Of a stretch of DNA of 64,000 nt, positions 50,889-58,063 are shown one piece after another. Each line of letters opens with the position of its first letter. The first letter of the stretch is position 1. Source of the DNA: Nonomuraea montanisoli (GTDB lineage: Bacteria; Actinomycetota; Actinomycetes; Streptosporangiales; Streptosporangiaceae); NCBI RefSeq assembly GCF_013363975.1, contig NZ_JABWGN010000016.1, positions 62,001-126,000 of the forward strand, written 5' to 3'. The notes beneath the pieces were generated by a model, which had not been told where the DNA came from, made no database searches, and saw only the letters and a program-made list of their open reading frames with translations. The position numbers and the translations under genes were made by a program.

Positions 50889-52666
50889 CCCCGACCATCG
50901 TGACCCTCATCCCCCGCATCCGGCGGCAGGACTTCGGCGTGCTCACCCCGCCACCGCTCGGCGGCTGGACGCCGGCCCTGACCGTCACCGTCGTCATCCC
51001 CGCCCACGACCGGCAGCGCACCCTCGACCTCACCCTCGCGGCGCTGTCGGCGCAGACGTACCCGGCCGAGCTGATGGACGTCGTCGTCGTGGACGACGGC
51101 AGCCCGGAGCCGCTGCGCCTGCCCGAGGCGGTTCCGGACGGCACCAAGCTCATCTCCAGCCCGCCGGGAGGCTGGGGACGGGCCTGGGCTCTGCAGGCCG
51201 GCCTCGACGCCGCCTCCGGCGAGGTCGTGCTGGTGCTGGACGCCGACATGGTGCCCCATCGCACGCACGTGGAGGCCCAGCTCCGCTGGCACCACCTCGC
51301 CCCGTACCTGGTGGTGCTGGGCTGGATCGACTTCACCTCCGCCGAGCGGCTGCCCCGGCCCGAGGAGGTCCGCGCGGCCCTGCGGGCGGGCGAGGAGGAG
51401 AGCCTGTTCCCGCTCGCGGAGGAGCGCCACGACTGGGCCGAGCAGATCATCCATGACCACGACGGTCTGCGCGCCGCGTCCAGCTCGCTGGCCACGCGGA
51501 TCCACGTCGGGGCGACGGCCTCCTACCCCGCCGCGCTGCTGCGCTCCATCGGCGGGCTGGACACCTCGCTCGTGCTGGCGGAGGACACCGAGCTCGGCTA
51601 CCGGCTCACGCAGGCGGGCGCGGTCTTCGTCCCGGACCCGCAGGCGCGGGCCTGGCACGTCGGGCTGCCGACGGCCATGCGCGACTTCGCCGCGCTCAAG
51701 CGCTACAACGACCCGTACGTCGCCGACCGCGTGCCGTACCGGCGCTACCTGCGCACGGACCCGGGCCGGCAGTGGCTCGTGCCGTACGTGGACGCGTACG
51801 TGCCGGCCGGGACCTACGAGGACGTGCGGGCGAGCGTGGACGGGCTGCTCGGCGCGAGCCTGCCCGACGTCCGGGTCACCGTCGAGGGCCCGTGGACGTC
51901 CCTCGGCGAGGAGCGCCGCTCCCCGCTCCGCGACCCCGACCTCGACCTGCGGCTGATCCGGGCGCAGTTCGCCCACGACCCGCGGGTCCGGCTCGCCCCT
52001 CCCCCGGGCTGGCCCGCCGCCGATCCCGGGCTCGCGCGGGAGCCCGCGCGGGAGTCCGGTCGGGAGCCCGCGCGGGAGGCGGCACCGGGATCGCCGCCGG
52101 TCGTGCCGCCGTTCCGGCTGCTCGTGCCGCCCGGGTGGGTGCCGTCCCAGGACGCCGTGGAGCGGCTGGTGCAGCGGCTGGAGGAGACCGACGGCGGCGT
52201 CCTGTGCCTGGCGCTGGACGAGACCGAGGACGGCGTGGTGGTCGCCCGCCTGGAGCGGACGGCGGCCCTGTCGCGCGCCGCCCTGGTCGCCGGGCCCGGG
52301 GAGCACCTGGACGACGTCCTGGACGAGGTGTTCGGCCTGGAGTGGCTGGACGGCCGCGCGTGGGGCTTCTCCCGCCGCCCGGCGGTCTACCCGCCCCGCC
52401 GGCGGCCGGTGCCCGAGCACGTCGTCCAGCTCGCCCAGCGCGACAAGGAGATCCTGCTGCTGCGCAAGCGCGCGGCCGCGCTCCGGACGGAGCTGGCGGA
52501 GCAGCGCAGGCTGGCCGGCAAGGCGACCAGGGACGCGGCGCGCTGGCGGCAGAAGGCCGAGGAGTGGCGCCGCAAGGCCGTGACCCTGTCCCGCTCACGG
52601 GAGCGCACGGTGCTGCGCCGGGCCGTGCGCCGCGTCCGCGGCCTCACCTCGCCCGCCGACACCTGA
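50885..52666 (+). CDS. Family-2 glycosyltransferase with basic coiled-coil tail
   Basis: A 593-aa protein, the last of the plus-strand set. The N-terminus PRIRRQDFGVLTPPPLGGWT matches the paralogues. The GT-A domain has VTVVIPAHDRQRTLDLTLAA, VVVDDGS, the DXD in VLDADMVPH and AEDTELGYRLTQAG. The shared second domain ends PPGWVPSQDAVERLV and ARLERTAALSRAAL, interrupted by Arg-Glu-Pro-Ala repeats near residues 380-400. The last 100 residues are a strongly basic coiled coil ending RRAVRRVRGLTSPADT. Substrate is unknown. Confidence 0.85.
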   Translation: MTPTIVTLIPRIRRQDFGVLTPPPLGGWTPALTVTVVIPAHDRQRTLDLTLAALSAQTYPAELMDVVVVDDGSPEPLRLPEAVPDGTKLISSPPGGWGRAWALQAGLDAASGEVVLVLDADMVPHRTHVEAQLRWHHLAPYLVVLGWIDFTSAERLPRPEEVRAALRAGEEESLFPLAEERHDWAEQIIHDHDGLRAASSSLATRIHVGATASYPAALLRSIGGLDTSLVLAEDTELGYRLTQAGAVFVPDPQARAWHVGLPTAMRDFAALKRYNDPYVADRVPYRRYLRTDPGRQWLVPYVDAYVPAGTYEDVRASVDGLLGASLPDVRVTVEGPWTSLGEERRSPLRDPDLDLRLIRAQFAHDPRVRLAPPPGWPAADPGLAREPARESGREPAREAAPGSPPVVPPFRLLVPPGWVPSQDAVERLVQRLEETDGGVLCLALDETEDGVVVARLERTAALSRAALVAGPGEHLDDVLDEVFGLEWLDGRAWGFSRRPAVYPPRRRPVPEHVVQLAQRDKEILLLRKRAAALRTELAEQRRLAGKATRDAARWRQKAEEWRRKAVTLSRSRERTVLRRAVRRVRGLTSPADT

Positions 52667-52673
52667 GGGCTCG

Positions 52674-53399
52674 CTAGGCCGCCGGGTACGGGTGAGCGGC
52701 CGGGGCCCGCAGCCGCTCCTCCTGGGAACGGGTGATCCGCCGGACGACGACGGCCACCAGCGCCGCCGCGATGATCCACAGGCCGATGCCGACCAGGTCG
52801 AACCACGCTCCGGAGCGCAGCGACTCCAGGTCGTCCTTGCGCAGCAGCCGCGCCGCCACATGGGAGATCCAGGAGCCGGCGAGCCAGGCGGCCCACCATC
52901 CGCGGACCAGGCCCGGGCGGGGAGCCACGGTCAACGGCTGGTCGGCGGCGCCGGGCAAGGAGGCGTTCCAGATGTCGTCCACGATCTGCTTGGGGATCCA
53001 CCAGCCGACGATCGGGACGAACCAGCCGAAGACCAGCCACGGCTTGGCGCGCCGGTGCGGCCACGGGGACAGCGCCTCGGCGTTGGCCCGGGCGCGGAAC
53101 AGCCATACCAGGAACACGACGCCGCAGGTCACCGCGGCGGCGAACTCCGCCAGGCCCGACAGGGAATAGAGCAGGTCGCCGCGCTCGATCTCGGCGTCCT
53201 CGACCGCCAGGGGGTCGGCGATGAGCCGGTCGAGGAGGTCGATGTAACCCACGCCGATGAGTCCGGCCACGACCTCGACGACGACGTCGGCGGCCAGCAG
53301 GGCGAGGAACGCGGTGCCCAGCCCGCGGATCGGGCGCACGGGCATGGGAGGCGGCGGGAAGGACATCGGCGGCGGCCCGGTGGGGCTTGCTGGATGCAC
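52674..53399 (-). CDS. DUF4328 membrane protein
   Basis: A 241-aa protein from GTG 53399, preceded by AGGAG. A Pro-rich N-terminus (SFPPPPMPVRPI) leads to six hydrophobic segments. The conserved-looking cytoplasmic blocks FLVWLFRARANAEAL and FGWFVPIVGWWIPKQIVDDI are the DUF4328 signature as I remember it. Function is unknown. It is convergent with the last glycosyltransferase, only 7 nt apart. Confidence 0.83.
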   Translation of the reverse strand: MHPASPTGPPPMSFPPPPMPVRPIRGLGTAFLALLAADVVVEVVAGLIGVGYIDLLDRLIADPLAVEDAEIERGDLLYSLSGLAEFAAAVTCGVVFLVWLFRARANAEALSPWPHRRAKPWLVFGWFVPIVGWWIPKQIVDDIWNASLPGAADQPLTVAPRPGLVRGWWAAWLAGSWISHVAARLLRKDDLESLRSGAWFDLVGIGLWIIAAALVAVVVRRITRSQEERLRAPAAHPYPAA

Positions 53400-53531
53400 G
53401 GGAACTCCTGGGGGGTGCGGGAAAGCGCCAGTATCGCGGCGTTCCACCCCGTCGGGGCCGGCCGGGGAGCGACCTGAGACGCAGTCGTGATCATCGAAGA
53501 AAGTGTCGGTCGCTCATGACAGTCTGGGCCG

Positions 53532-54407
53532 ATGCCCACGACGATCTCAGGCTTCGACGAACGTACGGTCCGGGTGGACGGTCTCGACCTCCACGTGGCT
53601 TCAGGCGGCGAGGGGCCGCCGTTGCTGTTGCTGCACGGCTTCCCGCAGACCCATCTGGCCTGGCGGCACGTCGCCCCCGCGTTGGCCGACCGCTTCCGCG
53701 TCATATGCCCCGACCTGCCCGGCTACGGGGCCAGCGCCAAGCCAGGTGACGGCCACGAGCACTACGCCAAGCGGGTGACCGCGGCGACCATGGTGGCGCT
53801 GATGCGGCAGCTCGGCCACGACCGGTTCAGCCTGGTCGGCCATGACCGTGGAGCGCTGGTCGCCTTCCGCGCGGCGCTGGACCACCCCGACGCCGTCGAC
53901 CACCTCGGCGTGATCGACGTCATTCCCACCGTCGACATGTGGGAGTCGCTGGCGGGCGTGGGCGGCGTCTTCGGTTTCCACCTGTATTTCCTCGCCCAGC
54001 TCAACGACCTGCCCGAACGGATGATCGGCGCCGACCCCGACACGTTCTTCGGCCACTTCCTCGACACCTGGGCCGAGGCCGGCACGTACGACGCCGAGAT
54101 CCGTGAGACGTACCTGGCCGCGACGCGCGATCCGGAGACGATCCACGCCATCTGCCAGGACTACCGGGCCAGCGCCTTCGTCGACGCGGCCCACGACGGC
54201 GAGGACCGGCAGGCCGGCCGGCGGATCAAGGCCCCGACCCTGGCGATCTGGCAGGACCCCGGCGACATGGTGCTGCCGTTCGACCCCTCGGCGATCTGGC
54301 ACGGCTGGGCGGCCGATGTCCGCACCCTGACGCTTCCCGGCGGGCACTTCCTGCCGGAGACCCAGCCGGACGCCGTCATCGCGGCGATCAGAAGCCTGAT
54401 CGGCTGA
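53532..54407 (+). CDS. Alpha/beta hydrolase related to haloacetate dehalogenases and epoxide hydrolases
   Basis: A 291-aa protein with an Asp nucleophile: HDRGALV places Asp105 in the elbow, after LLLLHGFPQTHLAW (oxyanion HGFP) and DLPGYGASAKP. The C-terminal His is in LPGGHFLPE. This layout is shared by fluoroacetate dehalogenase (FAcD) and soluble epoxide hydrolases. Compared with the FAcD residues I remember (Asp110, Arg111, Arg114, His155, Trp156), this protein keeps the first Arg (106) and His150, but has Leu109 and Leu151 in place of the second Arg and Trp. The carboxylate and halide pocket is therefore incomplete, and a different substrate is likely. Confidence 0.85.
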   Translation: MPTTISGFDERTVRVDGLDLHVASGGEGPPLLLLHGFPQTHLAWRHVAPALADRFRVICPDLPGYGASAKPGDGHEHYAKRVTAATMVALMRQLGHDRFSLVGHDRGALVAFRAALDHPDAVDHLGVIDVIPTVDMWESLAGVGGVFGFHLYFLAQLNDLPERMIGADPDTFFGHFLDTWAEAGTYDAEIRETYLAATRDPETIHAICQDYRASAFVDAAHDGEDRQAGRRIKAPTLAIWQDPGDMVLPFDPSAIWHGWAADVRTLTLPGGHFLPETQPDAVIAAIRSLIG

Positions 54408-54424
54408 TCACGGGGACCGGCCAT

Positions 54425-54520
54425 TCAGCCCGCTTGCGGGGTCTGCTCGACGAGCGTCGCGATGGCGCGGTCGAGGAACCGGCAGAACTGCTGGTGCTCG
54501 CCGGGGGGCGAAGCGATCGG
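54425..54520 (-). pseudogene. Possible C-terminal remnant of a regulator gene
   Basis: On the minus strand an open stretch of 31 codons ends in TGA and reads PPGEHQQFCRFLDRAIATLV then EQTPQAG, which looks like the last helix of a small regulator. An in-frame stop precedes it at 54521-54523 and there is no start codon or N-terminal part. It abuts the dehydrogenase fragment on the other strand. Confidence 0.3.
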
Positions 54521-54540
54521 TCAGGGCGCGTACGAGCACG

Positions 54541-54825
54541 ATGACTCTGACCCGGGAGGAGTTCCCCGACGCCCTCGGCGAGGAACGGTTCGACGCGATC
54601 CTCGACCCGATCGGCGGGGCGACCGCATCGCCAGCCTGGCCCGGCTGGCCCCGGACCGCCCCTGGCCGGTTGGCCGCCAGCGCCACCCGTGCCCTGGCAC
54701 TGGTGGCCGCCGGCTCGGTACGCGTCGACATCACCGCCGAGTACGAGCCGGCCGACGTCGAGACCGCCATCGCCCATCTGGCCGGTGGCACCACCCGCGG
54801 CAAGAGCGTCGTCCGGATCGCTTGA
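54541..54825 (+). pseudogene. Broken C-terminal fragment of a zinc-type alcohol dehydrogenase/quinone reductase
   Basis: The frame carries ERFDAILDPIGGAT, a typical MDR dinucleotide-domain stretch, and the characteristic ending AEYEPADVETAIAHLAGG then GKSVVRIA. The whole N-terminal catalytic half is missing. Between the two blocks the expected continuation (RIASLARLAP) is found in another frame, showing at least one frameshift. A complete protein of this type is fused into the gene at 58064, so this is not the only copy. Confidence 0.7.
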
Positions 54826-54948
54826 GGCCGTCGCACGGGCCGCGTGCGAGCCGCACCGGCCCGCGATCATGCGGCTGGGACGAGACCTAGGCCGATCGGC
54901 GCAGTGACGGCAGGGCTATGTGCCGATGCCGGTGCGGCTGAGGTTCCC

Positions 54949-54954
54949 TAGGCT
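54949..54954 (+). promoter_or_regulatory. -10 element of the patatin gene (leaderless)
   Basis: TAGGCT ends 6 nt before the ATG at 54961, and no Shine-Dalgarno is present, so transcription likely starts at the A of ATG. Confidence 0.45.
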
Positions 54955-54960
54955 CTGGCC

Positions 54961-55806
54961 ATGACGTTGACCTTTGCGAAGAAGACGGGGACCGCGGTCG
55001 TCCTCGGACCCGGCGGACCGGTCGGGACGGCGTGGCTGGCCGGGCTGGCGGCGGGGCTGCGGCGGGAGGGCGTGGACCTGGGGGCGGCCGATCTGATCGT
55101 GGGGACGTCGGCCGGCGCCATCGTGGGGGCGATCCTGGCCGTCGGAGGAGACCTCGAGCGGCTGGCCGTCCTGCCCGCGCCGACCGATCCCGGAGCCGGC
55201 GGCGTACGTCCCGACCCGCGGAGACTCGCGGAGGTGTTCGCGACGCTCGGCGACACCGGGCTCGACCGGACCGAGGCCCTGCGCCGCGTCGGCCGGCTCG
55301 CCCTGGCCGCCTCGACCGGCGACGAGGGCGCCGCCGTCGCCCGGATGCGGTCCCTGATCGGCGCGGCGGAGTGGCCGGACCGGCCGCTCCTGATCCCGGC
55401 GGTGGACGCCGGGACGGGCGAGGCGGTGGTGTGGGACCGGCACGGCTCCGCCTCGCTGCCCGAGGCCGTAGCGGCCGGCACCGCGTTCCCCGCGACCGCG
55501 CCGCCGATCACCATCGACGGGCGGCGTTACCTCGACGGCGCGCTCAGGGACGGCACCAACCTCGATCTGGCCGACGGCGCGAGCGTGCTGATCGTGGCTG
55601 AGCCGATGGCGCACCTGTACGGCACGAGCGATGGCGCGGCAGGCGAACGAGGGGTGGTCGTACGGCTGGTTCCGGACGCCGAGGCGATCGAGGCGTTCGG
55701 CCCGGACCTGAACGACCGCGCCGCCTGGGGACCGGCCTATCAGGCGGGCGTAGGACAGGCCCCCGACGCCGCCAAGGCGGTGCGAGCGCACTCGGCGATC
55801 GCTTGA
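54961..55806 (+). CDS. Patatin-like phospholipase
   Basis: A 281-aa patatin-fold lipid acyl hydrolase. The oxyanion Gly-rich loop is VLGPGGPVGTAW, the nucleophile elbow is GTSAG (Ser50) and the catalytic dyad Asp is in YLDGALRDG, a D-G-A variant of the D-G-G/A motif. There is no signal peptide, so it is cytoplasmic. The gene stands alone on the plus strand, convergent with the TetR gene; ends are 16 nt apart. Confidence 0.9.
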   Translation: MTLTFAKKTGTAVVLGPGGPVGTAWLAGLAAGLRREGVDLGAADLIVGTSAGAIVGAILAVGGDLERLAVLPAPTDPGAGGVRPDPRRLAEVFATLGDTGLDRTEALRRVGRLALAASTGDEGAAVARMRSLIGAAEWPDRPLLIPAVDAGTGEAVVWDRHGSASLPEAVAAGTAFPATAPPITIDGRRYLDGALRDGTNLDLADGASVLIVAEPMAHLYGTSDGAAGERGVVVRLVPDAEAIEAFGPDLNDRAAWGPAYQAGVGQAPDAAKAVRAHSAIA

Positions 55807-55822
55807 CCGGCATCCCCCCAGC

Positions 55823-56440
55823 TCAGACCTTCGTCCGTGACCGCGAGGTCCGCAGCGGCGCGAGGCCGTCGAAGACGATGGCGAGCATCCGCTCCCGCAC
55901 CTCCTCCTGGAGGCGGCCCTGCACGGAGGCTCGTGAGGTGGCGACGAGCAAGGCGTACACCTCGGGCAGTTCGATGTCGTCCCGGACGGCGCCGGCGCGT
56001 TGGGCATGCCGCAGCAGCGTGCCGACGGCACGACGCAGCCCCTCCGACGCCTGAGCGGCGTCGCCGCCGCCGTCACCACCGGCGTCGAGCAGGGCCTCGC
56101 CTATGGCGATCTTGCCGGGCGCGTCGGCGACGAGGTGGCTGAAGAAGCCGAAGAACGCCGCACCCGGGTCCGTGGCCTCGAACAGCGCTTCGGCCTGCTC
56201 GCGCAGGCGATCGAAGCGCTGCGTGAGGACGGCCTCCAGCAACGCCGCCTTGGTGGGGAAGTGCCGGAAGACCGTGGCGATGCCGACGTCGGCCCGGCGA
56301 GCCACCTCCTCGGTGGACGCGGACGGGCCGTCGCTGCCGAAGACCTCTTCGGCGATGGTCAGGATCCGCTCCCGATTGGATCGCGCGTCGGCGCGTTGCG
56401 GCCCTCTGCCGCCCGCCTCCCGGTCACGTGGGGTGCTCAT
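55823..56440 (-). CDS. TetR/AcrR family regulator
   Basis: A 205-aa regulator from ATG 56440. The HTH reads ILTIAEEVFGSDGPSASTEE, then DVGIATVFRHFPTKAALLEA, the TetR_N pattern; the C-terminal part includes the SBD-like VYALLVATSRASVQGRL block. It is divergent from the SnoaL-like gene, and the 116-nt spacer contains two nested perfect inverted repeats that are its likely operator, controlling both genes. The frame that runs further upstream crosses this operator and is not coding. Confidence 0.9.
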   Translation of the reverse strand: MSTPRDREAGGRGPQRADARSNRERILTIAEEVFGSDGPSASTEEVARRADVGIATVFRHFPTKAALLEAVLTQRFDRLREQAEALFEATDPGAAFFGFFSHLVADAPGKIAIGEALLDAGGDGGGDAAQASEGLRRAVGTLLRHAQRAGAVRDDIELPEVYALLVATSRASVQGRLQEEVRERMLAIVFDGLAPLRTSRSRTKV

Positions 56441-56463
56441 CGCGCTTTCCCTCGCAGTCGCCG

Positions 56464-56511
56464 CTATCCGAAGTCGCGACTCCGTATAATCGGAGTCCGC
56501 ACTTCGGATAG
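56464..56511. promoter_or_regulatory. Nested palindromic operator around TATAAT
   Basis: Outer arms ctatccgaagt (56464-56474) and acttcggatag (56501-56511) are a perfect 11-bp inverted repeat. Inside are gactccg (56478-56484) and cggagtc (56491-56497), a perfect 7-bp inverted repeat whose 6-bp centre is the consensus -10 hexamer TATAAT (56485-56490). The plan is that of a TetR operator placed over a promoter of the divergent pair. Confidence 0.7.
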
Positions 56512-56556
56512 TACTTCGACACGACCGCACGTCGGCGCGGACGACAGGAGAGTGCC

Positions 56557-57012
56557 ATGTCCCAGGTCCCCACCCCCCGAGAGGTCTTCCTCGCGCTCGT
56601 GAACGGCGTCGCGGAGGGCCGTTGGAACGAACTGCCCGACCTGTACGCGGAGCGGACCCATGTCACGCACCCGTTCCACCCGCTGCGCGTCGCCGCGCTC
56701 CGCACCCGCGACGAACTGCGCGAACACTTCAGGCCGACCGGCGAAGGCCCCCGGCTGCGGCGCCGGGCGACCGACATCACGATCCACGAGACGACCGACC
56801 CCGAGGTCATCGTCGCCGAGTTCGCGTACCAGGGAACGGTCGAGGAGACCGGGGAGCCCTTCACGCTGCCCGGCATCTTCGTGCTCCGGGTGCGCGACGG
56901 CGAGATCGTCAGCTCCCGCGACTATTTCGACCACGTCACCGCCGCCCGGGTCCGCGGGCAGTTCGACGCGCTCGTCACGGCCCTGCGGGAGGGCGGCGCC
57001 ACTTCGGCCTAG
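56557..57012 (+). CDS. SnoaL/ketosteroid-isomerase-like (NTF2-fold) protein
   Basis: A 151-aa small alpha+beta barrel protein: the N-terminal helix (TPREVFLALVNGVAEGRWNE) and a His/Asp-lined cavity (THVTHPFHPLR, DGEIVSSRDYFD) match the NTF2-like SnoaL family. Members isomerise, dehydrate or bind small hydrophobic compounds. GGAG precedes the ATG. Its gene is divergent from the TetR regulator through the nested operator, so it is the regulator's probable target. Its 3' end overlaps the AraC gene tail by 4 nt. Confidence 0.85.
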   Translation: MSQVPTPREVFLALVNGVAEGRWNELPDLYAERTHVTHPFHPLRVAALRTRDELREHFRPTGEGPRLRRRATDITIHETTDPEVIVAEFAYQGTVEETGEPFTLPGIFVLRVRDGEIVSSRDYFDHVTAARVRGQFDALVTALREGGATSA

Positions 57013-57974
57013 CCGGCCGGGGCGGCGCCTGTCGTCGCGCGCACCGCGGGCGGGCAGCCCAGGCGGCGATATCGGCCGGGCGCCATGCCGTACTCGCGCT
57101 TGAAGGCATTGGCGAAGGCGAACTCCGAGCCGTAGCCCACCGCGGCGGCGATCTCGCTCAGCGCGGCGTCGGAGTCGCGCAGCATGCGCGCGGCCGTGCC
57201 CAGCCGCCACCAGGTCAGATAGGTCAGCGGCGGCTGCCCGACGAACTGGGTGAACCGGCGGGAGAACGCCGCGCGGGACAGCCCGGCGCGGCGGCCGAGC
57301 GACTCCACCGTCCACGGATGGGCGGGGTCGCGGTGGATGCCGTCGAGCGCGGCGGCGATGGCCGGGTCGGCCAGCGCGGCGGCCCAGCCGCCGACCTCGC
57401 AGTGCTCCGCCGAGACGTCGAACCAGGCACGCAGGATGTACAGCAGCAGCATGTCCAGCAGCGCCGACACCACCATGTCCGCGCCCGGCCGCGGGTTCTC
57501 GATCTCCTTGCCGAGCAGCTCGACGGCGGCACGCAGCTCGGTGTTGTGCCCCAGCCTGGCGGGCAGGTGGATCATCTCGGGCAGCCCTCTGAGCAGCGGA
57601 TGCGCCCGGCTGGAGTCGAGCCGGTAGCCGCCACAGAGCGTCACCGTGACAGGCCCCGCGCCCTCGATGGAGGCCGAGGCGAACAGCTCGGCGTCGGCAT
57701 GCGGATCGCATTCGGGCGCCGCGACGGGGCTGGTGAGCGAGTCGGCCAGCGCGTAGCCGTGCCCGTGGGGGAAGAACAGCACGTCGCCCGGCCCCACCGG
57801 GATCGGCTCGCCCTCCGGCGGGATCGCCCAGCACGAGCCCTGCAGGACCACCTGGAAGCCCGCCGAGCCGGGCGCCGCCGGGAACCGCTGCCCCCAGGGC
57901 GCGGGCCACGCGACCCGCGCCGAGCGCGGCACGCCCATCCGCATGGAGGCGACCACGTCGCTCAGCACATCCAC
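57009..57974 (-). CDS. AraC family transcriptional regulator
   Basis: A 321-aa regulator. The N-terminal cupin-like ligand domain has VVLQGSCWAIPPEGEP and VLFFPHGHGYALAD. The C-terminal double HTH is complete: ESLGRRAGLSRAAFSRRFTQ and SEIAAAVGYGSEFAFANAFK, ending YGMAPGRYRR. It is divergent from the fused SDR-MDR gene with 89 nt between, and likely regulates it and the flavin reductase beyond, as AraC-type regulators of this kind often do for redox genes. Confidence 0.93.
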   Translation of the reverse strand: MDVLSDVVASMRMGVPRSARVAWPAPWGQRFPAAPGSAGFQVVLQGSCWAIPPEGEPIPVGPGDVLFFPHGHGYALADSLTSPVAAPECDPHADAELFASASIEGAGPVTVTLCGGYRLDSSRAHPLLRGLPEMIHLPARLGHNTELRAAVELLGKEIENPRPGADMVVSALLDMLLLYILRAWFDVSAEHCEVGGWAAALADPAIAAALDGIHRDPAHPWTVESLGRRAGLSRAAFSRRFTQFVGQPPLTYLTWWRLGTAARMLRDSDAALSEIAAAVGYGSEFAFANAFKREYGMAPGRYRRLGCPPAVRATTGAAPAG

Positions 57975-58027
57975 GACCTGAGTCTAGTGCGAAAGACGAT
58001 GGCGTATGAATCGCAGACAGAAACGCA

Positions 58028-58056
58028 TTGGATGCCTCTTCCAGGACTTCTAAGGT
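58028..58056 (+). promoter_or_regulatory. Promoter of the SDR-MDR fusion gene (leaderless)
   Basis: TTGGAT (58028-58033) and TAAGGT (58051-58056) are spaced by exactly 17 nt. The -10 ends 7 nt before the ATG at 58064, so the transcript is predicted to be leaderless. Confidence 0.6.
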
Positions 58057-58063
58057 CGACGTC

